Below, one piece after another: positions 11,011-21,204 of a stretch of 64,000 nt of DNA. The stretch is from the NCBI GenBank assembly GCA_025331435.1, contig JAIWNI010000097.1:41094-105093 (forward strand), in the 5' to 3' direction. The notes beneath the pieces are model-generated. The model did no database searches. It was not told the DNA's origin and worked only from the letters and a program-made list of their open reading frames with translations. This stretch comes from Choanephora cucurbitarum. Its lineage: Eukaryota > Mucoromycota > Mucoromycetes > Mucorales > Choanephoraceae. The position numbers and the translations under genes are program-made. The first letter of the stretch is position 1; each line of letters opens with the position of its first letter.

Positions 11011-11727
11011 ATGTCTACTACCTTAATTCAAGAATACCCTGTCTGTTATGCTGAAGCCATGGACCCATCAAAAGAAGATGTTTCCTTTTATATCGAATGG
11101 CTTGACAACACCTCAGAATTTCCTGGTCTGACACCCACCACACTAGGCAATGAACCTTGGGAACTACTGTGTCGCAAACAACAAGAAGAACACCCAACAG
11201 AAGAAGTAGGTGATTGGGCAAAGGTAACTAAACCTCAACTGTATGCCGATATCACTCAAAAGAATGCCATTCAACCTACCACACGTCTTGTTCAATCACT
11301 CTGGCCTCATCCTCTACCCAAGAGTAAGAAACCAAAAGCAGAACAACAACAAGAAGGTCTGGTGGATGATTTGTTCTATCAACACAAGGCACACAGTCAA
11401 CGATCCAATCGATTGAGCCGAAGACGTCAACATCATGATATGGAGACAGTACGTCTGAATATGGAAGTTGTCTTTCGTCTGGCTACCTCCAAGCATGGTA
11501 CAGTCAACATCCGTTGTTCTTCTCAAGAGTTAGATCCTACCTTATTAGCCACCCTTCAAGAGAGTGATCTCAAGGATCTCCGTGTCCATAATAGGGCTCA
11601 AGCACTTTCCTTTGTTGCCAAATACAAACACAACACTAAAAAGTACAATGCTGTCTATGCTGGTATCAGTTCAAAGCAGCCTAAGCGTACTGATCTCTAT
11701 GATCCATCCGATTTACCAGTTGTATAA
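11011..11727 (+). CDS. Hypothetical protein, single exon
   Basis: A 238-residue protein starting MSTTLIQEYP. The open frame extends upstream to 10819, but that part covers the TATA box and pyrimidine tract and reads like promoter. The N-terminal region is acidic (SKEDVSFYIEWLDNTSEF), the middle is basic with Arg/His (RSNRLSRRRQHHDMET), and the C-terminal half (LNMEVVFRLATSKHGTVNIR) looks globular. I do not recognise a family. Codon usage is like that of neighbouring genuine genes, so it is probably real. It has no signal peptide or TM segment. The next gene starts only 95 bp downstream on the same strand. Confidence 0.7.
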   Translation: MSTTLIQEYPVCYAEAMDPSKEDVSFYIEWLDNTSEFPGLTPTTLGNEPWELLCRKQQEEHPTEEVGDWAKVTKPQLYADITQKNAIQPTTRLVQSLWPHPLPKSKKPKAEQQQEGLVDDLFYQHKAHSQRSNRLSRRRQHHDMETVRLNMEVVFRLATSKHGTVNIRCSSQELDPTLLATLQESDLKDLRVHNRAQALSFVAKYKHNTKKYNAVYAGISSKQPKRTDLYDPSDLPVV

Positions 11728-11821
11728 AAAAAATTTGACAACATAAACTCCGTTTTTAATGACGTAAAAGAAAACTTTTCTTTTCTTTTTTTACTTTTTT
11801 TCTTTCTCTTTTTTTTCAATC

Positions 11822-12638
11822 ATGCGTCTCTATGCTATTCCAATCCTAAAGAACCGTTGGGCTTATTATTGTCATTCCACTCTTCCAGCCACCTCTCGAC
11901 TGACTAAGATGGTAGCATGGTCCAATAAGAAATGGGAACAATTAGATAAGGCAGAAGCAGACAGTTGGAAGAAAAAGTTGTATATACGTGGTTCCAATAT
12001 CATGAATCAACTGGATTATCAAGAATGGTTCTTTAAGAGTGTACCTTCAAAAGAAGAAATAGAGAAACCATTAGAGAAGGTAAAATAAAATGTTCTTTTA
12101 TCAGTAAAAAGGGGGGGATATTAACACCTTTAAAAAGGTATGGATTCATCATCCCAGTGTGTTAGATAAGTCTCAACTAGACCATGAACTAAAAGCAGTA
12201 TTAAAAGAGAGAATACCTTACCATAAGAAATACATGCGCTATTCAGCCTATTGGGTGCCATTTGCCTGTACATTTGCCATTGTCCCACTTGTGCCCAACA
12301 TACCACTTGCCTATAATCTGTTTCGACTCTATAGTCACTACAAGGCTCTCAAGGGAGCAGAACATCTAGAGACATTACTGGAGTATGGCCATATAGAATA
12401 TGAAGTGGATCCACGTCTGAATGAGATTATGGAAGGGATCGATCTAGTCCATCCTCATGAACTGATCATGCCAGATGCTGATCTGGTGGGCTTAGAACAT
12501 ATCCAAGGTGTCTTGAATCCAAAAGATATTAAGCGATTGGTGGAGATATTAGATGTGCCTGGATTAGAAATTGAACTTTCTAGAGCACGATTACAGATAT
12601 TGACATCAATAGCAAAAGAAAAGAAGGAAATAAAATAA
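11822..12638 (+). CDS. Mitochondrial K+/H+ exchange-related protein (Mit_KHE1 family)
   Basis: Exons 11822-12079 and 12138-12638, 252 residues, with a 58-nt intron. The N-terminus MRLYAIPILKNRWAYYCHST and the following KMVAWSNKKWEQL match the family of the yeast YDL183C product, linked to an inner-membrane K+/H+ exchange system. A hydrophobic segment (YWVPFACTFAIVPLVPNIPL) around residues 115-135 is followed by YNLFRLYSHYKALKGAEHL. The C-terminal part contains DADLVGLEHIQGVL and IKRLVEILDVPGLEIEL. Likely mitochondrial inner membrane. Family call comes from remembered motif order. Confidence 0.78.
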
Positions 12639-12872
12639 AAATGAGTCATTTTATGACCCATTCATTCTAATGACCAATAGGATGACAATGTGCACGGTCC
12701 CCCTTCTCAATAGAGAACGTGCGGACTTTCATTGGATTACATCTAATTACTCCATCTCCGATCATTCTTGCTCATTTTGAAATTACTCACACTCCTTAAA
12801 AAAAAAAAAATAGATAAATAATGCCATCTTCATTATTTACTTTCTTTTATTATTATTATTATTATCTTAACA

Positions 12873-13190
12873 ATGGATCTCTCTTGGTGTATTATCTGTG
12901 ATCGTCATTGTGTTGAGGATAACGTAAGCATATGGAGGGATGATATCTGACAACAAAACTGACATGATATTTAGTTATATTGTTCTGAACTGTGTCGTAT
13001 TCAAGATGTCAATCATCATCATCATCATGTCAAACCATCCAGTCCTCTATCTCCACCTTCTTCACCTCTGCTAGATCCTTTCTTTTCTTCATTTAATCAT
13101 CATGATAGACGTACTTCTGTCACTATCAGCAAATCTTCCCGTAGTCATCATGATCTATTTGGTTCTATCAGCAGTACATCCTCGTTATAA
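12873..13190 (+). CDS. Small ECL1-like zinc-binding lifespan regulator
   Basis: Exons 12873-12923 and 12975-13190 (51-nt intron) encode 88 residues. The first exon reads MDLSWCIICDRHCVEDN and the second begins LYCSELCRIQD, so four or more cysteines are spaced as in the Ecl1/2/3 family (MDLxxCxxCxxxx...LYCSxxCrxxD). The rest is Ser/Pro/His-rich, with a run of His (DVNHHHHHVKP) and SSPLSPPSSPLLDPF. Fission yeast Ecl proteins prolong chronological lifespan and respond to nutrient limitation. The gene has no single open frame above the usual size cut-off, so automated scans miss it. No start alternative; an upstream TTATTATT tract precedes it. Confidence 0.85.
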
Positions 13191-13327
13191 CTAAGCAAGC
13201 TATTCAAACTTCATATATACCCCTTTTTTTAAAAAAAATTAAAATGACAACACTCTATCATTTGAGAATTAAGAAGAAAAAAAAAAAGTCTCCTGATTTT
13301 TATATATATATAAAATAGACCAATCAT

Positions 13328-14156
13328 TTACATCAGAATACAACAACATCCACTACTGTTTGAATTCTCTGATACTTCAAATGTCTCTCTCTGTCCAGCC
13401 TTTGATCTACCTTCTTGTTCCTTATTGATACGACGAATTTCCCTCACTACATCATAGAATGTATCATCCACACGCACACGCTGTTTAGCAGATGTCTCTG
13501 TGAATGGACATCCAAACGTCTTGGCCAGATCTTTGCCTTCTTGACTCGATACCTGTCTATCACTCTCTAGATCACATTTATTGCCAACCAGTACCATAGG
13601 GAAGAAATCACGATCCTTGACTCGTCGAATCTGATGATAGAATGTACTGACTTCTTCAAACGATAGACGAGAGGTAATCGAATAGACCAGAATAAAGCCT
13701 TCTCCATTTCGCATGTATTGTTCTCTCATGGCACTATAGTCAAAAGTGAGTATCATTTCAATAGAATCATATGGAATTCTTTGCCTGTATTCTTCTTGAC
13801 CAGCTGTATCCAACACATCCAACAGAGCAGTTTCTTCATCAATCACACATTGCTTTCGATAAGAATCTAATCAAGATAGATCAATAGGAGTGTCTAGATA
13901 AAGATGTTAATAGAAACCTTCTATTGTAGGATCATATTCATCCACAAAATGAGATTGAATAAACTGGATTGTTAAAGCAGATTTGCCAACACCTTTAGTA
14001 ATAGATGATCAGTATTCTATGATTTTAATTTTATTGTACTTACCACCACCACCAACAATCACGATTTTGTACCTGAAATAATAATAAAAAAGTTTATATA
14101 GGCTAATAATAAGAAAATCATGATGCTTACTCTCGAAGAAAAGAAGCTTTTGACAT
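13328..14156 (-). CDS. RAS1: Ras-family small GTPase (RAS1)
   Basis: Exons 14156-14131, 14072-14044, 13992-13918, 13866-13785 and 13733-13328 give 205 residues. G1 loop GGGGVGKSA (wild-type Gly at both positions equivalent to 12/13), switch [17 protein letters not shown]3 DTAGQEEY, G4 NKCD, G5 ETSAK, and C-terminal CCCILM, a CAAX farnesylation motif (CILM) with extra cysteines for palmitoylation. Start [11 protein letters not shown] matches Mucor-type RAS1. The fourth intron (13784-13734, 51 nt) uses a GC donor (AG|GCAAAG). It is a multiple of three and stop-free, so retention would insert 17 residues into switch II after QEEY. Works upstream of cAMP/MAPK signalling; a RasGEF lies at 46576-50619. 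Confidence 0.95.
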
Positions 14157-14457
14157 AAAGTGTATTTTATGAGAAAAAGAAAAGGAAAAAGGAAAAAAAA
14201 AATAGAAAATATACTATTATCTTTTGTAACACGCTGCATGAAGTTACACCTTTGATAAGCCGCTTTTTTTTTATTCTGTTTTGCCTTACTCCTACTTCTT
14301 TTTTTCTTCTTCTTCTTTTCATACTCCCACACACACTCCCTAAAAAACTCCTTTGAAATGATTCCTAATTGACACAATAATAATAATAAAAAAAGGAATT
14401 CTATCGAATTGATATTGTCTTTTTTAATTTTTTTTCTTTCTTTCCTAATTAAGATCT
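14157..14457. other. Intergenic between RAS1 and RPS7
   Basis: RAS1 promoter and RPS7 3' flank. Pyrimidine/purine tracts only; no gene seen. Confidence 0.5.
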
Positions 14458-15174
14458 TTAGAAGAGTTCAGTGTTGGCAGGGAACTCAAAGGCAACATCC
14501 TTGCCAGTGAGCTTCTTGTAGACAGCAGAGAAAGTATCGAGCTTGTATTCAAGAGAAGTGGCATCCTTGGCATCAAGGAAACTATTCAAATCATCAGATG
14601 ATATTCAATCCTGCTTGTTATTTTTACTTACACCTTGAGGGTCTTGGTACCATCGACCTTTTGACGGAGTCTCTTACCAACAATTTCAGTGGGGTAAACC
14701 ATATCATCCAAGATAGCATCGTGGACAGCAGTCAAAGTACGAGATCTAGGACGAGGTTGCTTACCAGTGTTACGACGGTTAGGAACAGGCAAGATACGGC
14801 GTTGGGCAATGAAGACAACATGACGATCAGAGAACTTCTTTTCAAGTTCACGAGTGAGCCTAACAAGATGATCAATACAAGCTTTTCATTCATCTTTGCT
14901 TATTTACTTTTGTTGAATCTTGTTGTAGCTCTTGAGTTGAGGAACAGGCACAAAGACAACGAGGGCCTTCTTACCGGCACCAAGTTCAACCTAATGATAC
15001 ATGAGTTTATGATTCCTGTTGAAGCAAATCACTTACTTCTTTAGCACTGGAGAGAACAAGAGGACGAAGTTCAGGCATGCTGGATTCCAAGTCAACAAGA
15101 GCTTGAGCAACAGCGAGTTCAGTCTCATCAGCAGGGGCGGCACCACTGGCCTTTTGGATCTTGTGTGAAGCCAT
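14458..15174 (-). CDS. RPS7: 40S ribosomal protein S7 (eS7)
   Basis: Exons 15174-15037, 14990-14908, 14859-14632 and 14581-14458, 190 residues, the normal length of eS7. Landmarks: [96 protein letters not shown] and the ending [11 protein letters not shown]. Introns are 46-51 nt. An AGTGCGGCG element lies 174 nt upstream of the start (15348-15356 on the plus strand as CGCCGCACT). Confidence 0.95.
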
Positions 15175-15561
15175 TTGTCGTCTAATTAACTAAATTAAAG
15201 ATTGAGTCTCTTATCTTTATCCATCCATCCATCCCATCCATCCATCCTCTGTATTATATAGCACATACGTTTTAGGACCTGGAAAAGAGAGAGTTCGACT
15301 TGTTTGGGCGTAGAGCCCTTCTTTTTTTTTTCGTTTTGGCCTTCATCCGCCGCACTTGGAGGATGTTCTCCCTATCATGGATCGGACTTTGAAATTAGAA
15401 ATGAATTTCTCTTTAGCCTATCTTATCTTTTTCTCTCTCTCTTTTTTTTCTTTTTATTTTTTTTTTAAAAATGGACATAGATTGTTCTTTTCAATAAGGA
15501 TTCTTTTATTGTATATATCTCAAAGAAAGAAAAAAAAACACTATAAATTAAAACATGAATT
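15175..15561. other. RPS7 upstream region
   Basis: Contains a CATC tandem repeat (about 15217-15245), an oligo-T block, and the AGTGCGGCG element. A 5' UTR intron is possible because ATTAACTAAATT-like sequence precedes the ATG, but it cannot be proven here. Confidence 0.5.
15348..15356 (-). promoter_or_regulatory. Candidate RP-gene promoter element AGTGCGGCG
   Basis: Reads AGTGCGGCG on the RPS7 sense strand, 174-182 nt before the ATG. The 7-mer AGTGCGG occurs in the same orientation upstream of RPS6, RPS30 and RPS1 in this window. Identity of a binding factor is unknown. Confidence 0.5.
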
Positions 15562-16367
15562 CTAAGCTTCAGTCTTGGCTTGTTCTTCTTCATTAGAAGC
15601 ATTCTCTTCAAGAGAAGCAGCAGCCAAAGCAGCAGCAATCTTAGCAGGGGATTCACCATGAGGAGTGAATTCAATAGGAATTTCTTCAGCAAGACTCAAG
15701 GTGTCTCTAAGTTGTTGACTAGAAAAATAGAGATTAACAATGAAAGCAAATTTCATTTCTTAGTTTTCTTACCTAATCTTGTTAATCTTTTCTTCATCAT
15801 CTGAAGTCTTGATCCATAAGGCAATTCGATAGAATGATTTACGAACAGAAATCACTGCACCACATACTTCATCATCAGTAGCAAATTGTTCACCAATGAC
15901 AGCCAAGAGCTATAGAACATATAAATAACACTTGGAATTCTAAACAACCCATCACTTACAAGGTACATCCAATATTCATTAATGGCATCACCCGCCTTGT
16001 TCTTTGGGAATTGAATACCAAATTTACCACCCTTAGCGTTGGATTCATCTTCCCATTCAGGACGAACACCTTGTTTAAAAAGGTGATAGTTGGAGTTGGG
16101 AGAGAGATGGTTTACTTTGGCAACATTGTTAAAAGTACTAATAATAAAGTTAATTTACTTTTGTTATTCACAAACATGATTCTACCTCCAGAAATCTTCT
16201 ACAGTGTCCATCGTGATGATCTCTTTCAGATTGTCAGCCCAACTCTGAGCACTGGCTTTCTTGCCAGGGTTATCAAACCATAAGGTCCAAGTGTTCTTAA
16301 GAGGGTGTTTGATAGAATAATCAATTGTCTTGGTTAACTTGAGTACTTCAGCAGGTAAAGTGGTCAT
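15562..16367 (-). CDS. Translation initiation factor eIF4E (cap-binding)
   Basis: Exons 16367-16186, 16137-15960, 15909-15773 and 15718-15562, 217 residues. eIF4E landmarks in order: HPLKNTWTLWFDNPGKKA (cap-binding Trp region), TMDTVEDFWSTFNNV (dorsal 4E-BP/eIF4G-binding Trp), HLFKQGVRPEWEDESNAKGG (second cap-binding Trp and Glu), EYWMYLLLAVIGEQF, AVISVRKSFYRIALW, and a C-terminal tail rich in Ala/Glu. The protein binds the m7G cap and recruits eIF4G. It lies head to head with RPS6, the two start codons 299 bp apart, so the two translation genes share an upstream region. Confidence 0.95.
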
Positions 16368-16666
16368 TGTTTCTGTACACAAAAAAAAAAGTTTTTTTTT
16401 TACCCCCTCACTCACATACACAATCATGTCAATGAAATTGTCTACTTTTGACCCAATTCCTATTCAACAGAGCGTTGTGTGTGACTTGTTATTCCGGTCC
16501 AGTGCGGTTCGGATTCCATGTTCCCCACATGGATACTAAAAACAAGAAAAAAAAAAAAAAAAAGAGATGCTCTACTCAATTCAGGGCGCAAAATGTGTGT
16601 GTGTGGCGCGCGATAAATTGGCAAGACAATTGCTTTTGATGAACTGTCTTTCCCATTTGACGAGTC
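16368..16666. promoter_or_regulatory. Bidirectional promoter, eIF4E / RPS6
   Basis: A 299-bp divergent intergenic region. It contains AGTGCGG at 16501-16507 followed by TTCGG, 160-166 nt before the RPS6 ATG, plus an oligo-A block and a GT-rich stretch. Whether the element serves one or both genes is unknown. Confidence 0.6.
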
Positions 16667-17805
16667 ATGAAGGTGTGTGGAAACAACACGATAAAGAGAG
16701 AGAATATGCGTCTTTAGAGAGAAAGGATGGATGGATGCATTACTTTTCTTCTTGATGGATTGTTTAGATAGACCCTGGACTGACAATTATTTTTTTGGTA
16801 GTTGAACATCGCCAACCCAGCCACTGGCTGCCAAAAGTTGATTGAAATTGAAGACGAACGTCGTCTGTAAGTCATCTTTTTTATTACAGAGAGGGGGGAT
16901 GAAGACGATGGCCATGTTACGATAGACGATCAACCTAGAAGATGGAAATGACAGTGAAAACGTTTCAATATCAGTTGTAGCATCAGTGAGAACATGTTAG
17001 GATCTTGTTTGATCTTGTCTTTGTCCCCCTCCTTAATGACTTGAAAGAGAGAGAGAGAGATGCTTATTGAAACCTTTTTTTTTAAATTTAGCCGTGGCTT
17101 CTACGATAAGCGTATGGCCCAAGAAGTTGCCGGTGATTTCCTCGGTGACGAATTCAAGGGTTACGTTTTCCGTATCACTGGTGGTAACGACAAGCAAGGT
17201 TTCCCCATGAAGCAAGGTGTTCTCTTGCCCCACCGTGTCAAGCTTTTGATGTCCAAGGGTCACTCTTGTTACCGTCCTCGCCGTACTGGTGAACGTAAGA
17301 GAAAGTCCGTCCGTGGTTGTATCGTCGGTTCTGACCTCTCTGTCTTGTCTCTCGTTGTTGTCAAGCAAGGTGAACAAGACATTGCTGGTTTGACTGATAC
17401 CACTGTCCCCAAGCGTCTCGGTCCTAAGCGTGCTTCCAAGATCAGAAAGTTCTTTGTAAGTTCATTTGTGTGTGTATATTCTTTTTTTTTTTTACTTATC
17501 ATTATTCTATTTAGAACTTGAGCAAGGAAGATGATGTACGCAAGTACGTTATCCGTCGTGAAGTTCAACCTAAGGCTGAAGGCAAGAAGGCTTACACCAA
17601 GGCCCCCAAGATCCAACGTCTTGTTACCCCCCTTACCCTCCAACGTAAGAGACACAGACAAGCTCTTAAGCGTAGAAGAGCTGAAGCTTCTCGTGAAGCC
17701 GAAGCTGAATACAAGCAATTGCTTGCCAAGCGTGTTAAGGAATCCAAGCAAGAAAAGGCTGAACGTCGTCGTACTTCTTCCATGCAAAAGTCTGCTTCTG
17801 CTTAA
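16667..17805 (+). CDS. RPS6: 40S ribosomal protein S6 (eS6)
   Basis: Exons 16667-16672, 16802-16866, 17092-17455 and 17515-17805, 241 residues. Exon 1 carries only ATG AAG. Exon 2 reads [19 protein letters not shown]; exon 3 has [52 protein letters not shown] and [15 protein letters not shown]. The C-terminal tail [13 protein letters not shown] keeps the RRxS phosphorylation context used by S6/AGC kinases in TOR signalling. Introns are 129, 225 and 59 nt; the first two are long for this genome, as often seen in ribosomal protein genes. GGATGGATGG-type repeats lie in intron 1. Confidence 0.96.
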
Positions 17806-20533
17806 AATCTGATTTAATCGGGTTTCCTATTTTTCAATAATTTTCTTTAAATCAACTTTATTACTTGAAAAATAAATATTTAAAAAAACAAACAATTGAA
17901 GGTGTTCTAAAGTTACCTTGAGGGGGAGAGCTTATTACCGTTTTTTTTTTTGATGAATGACTCTCTAGGGCTGATTTTAAAAAGTGCTTCATAAGTGCCT
18001 GAAACTAAATCATGATGCTATCTGATTGATAAAGAGCTCTTTAGCTCATAGTTGTTTGTTTAAGGTAGACGTCCTTTTATACAAATGTTGCTTTAAGAAG
18101 AGTGTCAATGACTAAGAGATAGGCTTTGTTGTTTGGCAATCGGGTGTATTCTGTGTCAATCAAAAAAGGGGCTCTTTACAAGGACTTGACAATTCTCCAT
18201 TTGGTTGTTTGTTTATTTCAAGTCTAAATCCGACGACAAAAGAAAGCAAGTTATAAAACAAACCCATTTTGTCACGGGCTATTTCATGAAATGAAGTGGT
18301 GATGAATAAGAGGATAGACTTTTCATACTCAAAATGAGTTAGCAAGGTCTGTAGAGGACTTATCCCAAAAAGAAAGATCAAACCGCATCTCACTCAAGCT
18401 TGTCTATCCCATCTCAACACAGTGCATAGATCAGACCCGACATATGCTTGTTGGACAAGTTGTCTTGATTGTGTTCAATCTATCGCACTGTGTCATGTTG
18501 CTCATGATGAATCTTTATTTAATTAATCACATTTATTTGTGTTTCCTGAACAAGGCTCTTACCTTTTCCCGAGAGGAGGATTGTTTACATAACCAACAAT
18601 GTACATCTTCCAATAAAATAGACTCACATTTATTTAGACCAATTCTTTTTTTTTTATAAAAAATAAGTTTCAACGACTTATAGTTTGCGTGCATCTTACT
18701 TTTAGTTGTCGTGTATGTAAATAGAATTGGGCCCATCAACAATTTCGAATTCAGATCAAGTAAATGAATGGATCTTCCGTTACCTACATTGTTGCCATTC
18801 AAGTCTGTGAATCGAGAAATATACCTTAGATACGATTGGGATAGATTTACCTTCAATAGAACCATCTCATCTTCTGTTACTTTCAATTTTTTTTTTTTTA
18901 CTCATTGGTTAAAGTTGCGCGGAATGGCGGTCTTTTTTTTTGATTTCATCATTGGTGAGGGAGAGAGAAGTATGATCGGAGTACGATCGTTCTGCAACGT
19001 GGCAAAAAAGAACAAAGTGCTTCTTACACCAATGGGATACATTGTACTACCTCAACACCTCGTGGCAGCCGCACTCTCCTAACTGTCAAGCCGTATAACA
19101 ATACCATTTCTAGATTGCACAAGAGAGAAAACTCAGATGAAGTCAATTGCAATTACACTGAAAACCACCTACAGACCTTTTGTTTTGATTCGGTGTTTGT
19201 TTATAGGAACATGCCCAAAAAAAAAGAGTGGTTAATTATAGAAGTTGTAGCATTTGTCTTTCATGATAGGCTTGAATTCAATGCCATTGTTTAAAATTAA
19301 AACCAATATTCATGCTGATGCTCATTTGGAAGTTTTTTCTAAGTTAAAAGATCAAGGATGGTTATTGTTCAAGCTATCGAGTCAAGTCTTAAATTCATTC
19401 AACTAGTCATTGATAGGCTTTCAGATAATAATGCAAGTAGATCGAGTTTTTCGTAATCATGTTTGTTGCTATGTGGTTTTGCTAACATGAAAAATACGAG
19501 AGTATGACTGGTTATCTCGATATTGTATCTCGATATTCATTCTAATTCTTTTTTTTTATTGAACTATCTTGTAAGATACATTTGCTTCTTTCTCAAACTC
19601 GTATTGCATTTGCTTATTCTTTAAAAAAAAGAGAGAGAAAGAGGTCTCATTCAAACTCGTTTAAGCTTTCCTAGATTTGAACATAAGAGATGAGCGGGAA
19701 ATTGCCCTCCTAAAAAAGAATTCATTTGCTCTACATGGTATGTACGACCTCAACATGATGACAATAAGCGTTATGCAAGTCGTCTTGACATCCCCCCCTC
19801 ATAAGAAAAGTTATAAGATCTCTCTCTTTTTTTTTTGTTACCGGGAAAAGGATACTATTCTCAAGATAAACTGAACTCAGGAAAATAGCATCAAACATTC
19901 ACTTTGTGCTTTGACATTCTAAACATTGACATTTCATCCGATGAACTAAAATAACGTCTATGCTTTCAAGACCATTTGCAGATGAATCTATATTTACTAC
20001 CTTGAGCATAAATAAATCGAGTTACACAGTTCTCCATTGAATTCTTATTCGTTCTGTGGTTTCAAAAGTGGGATGAAAAGATCAAAAAAAGTAAAAAAAA
20101 GCTGAGTCAGTGCAGTTCAAATGATATAGTTGAAACCGAAACCGAGTTTGTTTCCAAACGAGATGCTGAAAAAGTCAATTGTCAATCAAGCCTGTCTTGG
20201 ACATAAAAAAACTCAAGGTTATAATTCGAATCTGTCTAAAATTAGCCAATTTCTGGTTTCCAAGTTGATCATTTCGATGCTTTCATAATTACTAGCACAA
20301 TCTGAGTTTTTTCTTTCCATTTTGTGCAATCTCATCATGTTAACCTAAAGCTATACAACAAACATGAAGCAATCAGTAGTTTGATTTTGAACTTGACAAA
20401 GTAAAAAAAGTAGAGCCATTTATCGTTTGATTTTATTTTTATTCTTCTTCTTCTCATTACTGTTTATCCCAAAGGTAGTAGAATGACCATAAAAGAGAGA
20501 AATGACACAATATGTAACCTTATCTATTATTAG
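17806..20533. other. Long gene-poor region
   Basis: About 2.7 kb without a recognisable gene. It has many homopolymers and scattered short open frames with poor coding character (for example minus 18886-18533, plus 18768-19082). A lone AGTGCGGCT on the minus strand ends at 19067, but no ribosomal protein exon follows it. Could hold a non-coding RNA; nothing supports one. Confidence 0.4.
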
Positions 20534-20836
20534 ATGGCCCAACAAAAAAGTGACAGTAAATCAAGTTCAACCGTATCGACCTCTGTGCCATATTACGGAA
20601 GTCGAGAGCCAAAACAATCGGTGATTGAAACAGATAAACTCATCTTCGAGATGATGGATGACATGTCAAAATTGACTAAAAATCAATCAACACAAGAAAA
20701 GCAAGAACACCAAGAACACGAAGAGCTAGAATCACAGAAACATATTCCCATTACCACCTGGAGAACTCGAATCGTACTTGTTTCTTTCATCATTATCTTG
20801 CTGGTCATTGGTAAGCTTTTTATTTTAGCTGAGTAA
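20534..20836 (+). CDS. Small tail-anchored-like membrane protein, hypothetical
   Basis: 100 residues: a Ser/Gln/Glu-rich polar N-terminus (SDSKSSSTVSTSVPYYG, QEKQEHQEHEELESQ) and a C-terminal hydrophobic helix (RIVLVSFIIILLVIGKLF) right before the stop, as in tail-anchored proteins. A GTAAGC donor-like site within the helix at about 20810 and an AACCAG acceptor-like site could instead splice to a different end (SVSVLTIQFES), but that intron would be only 37 nt. No family recognised. Confidence 0.45.
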   Translation: MAQQKSDSKSSSTVSTSVPYYGSREPKQSVIETDKLIFEMMDDMSKLTKNQSTQEKQEHQEHEELESQKHIPITTWRTRIVLVSFIIILLVIGKLFILAE

Positions 20837-21204
20837 CAAATAACCAGGCTCAGTTTCTGTACTAACGATTCAATTTGAAAGCAACCATTCTTGTCAGTGA
20901 ATTGACAAAAAAGAGATCGTAGAACCAATCAATGATTTGTGTAATATTATTTATTTTATTTTATTTTTTGGCAAGTAAAAAAAAAAAAGATATAAGGATT
21001 AAGGTATTAGGATTAAAGAGAGGAGAATGTGAATTAATGATGATGTATGAAAGGGGGAGGGAGGGATAAATGATGCAAAAAAAAAAAAAGAGGTTTGTGT
21101 GTTCTACACTTCTAAGAGAGAAAAAATAAAAAAAAAAGAGAGAGTTGTTCGTCCATAACAAGATGCTGTGTCAAAACGTAATTTAATAAGTTAATAAATG
21201 ACAT
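20837..21204. other. Intergenic
   Basis: Oligo-A and purine-rich tracts between two converging genes. Nothing else seen. Confidence 0.5.

Noticed and set aside
13734..13846. 17-residue insertion in RAS1 as a genuine peptide insertion
   Set aside because: The inserted bases have GC-AG splice ends and 51 nt length; removal gives the canonical [12 protein letters not shown]. Treated as an intron, with retention kept as a hypothesis.
16867..17091. C/D snoRNA in RPS6 intron 2 (GATGAAGA-like box)
   Set aside because: No matching D box (CTGA) or terminal stem could be found.
19067..19075. AGTGCGGCT on the minus strand as promoter of a hidden RP gene
   Set aside because: No ribosomal protein exon can be read downstream on that strand; probably chance.
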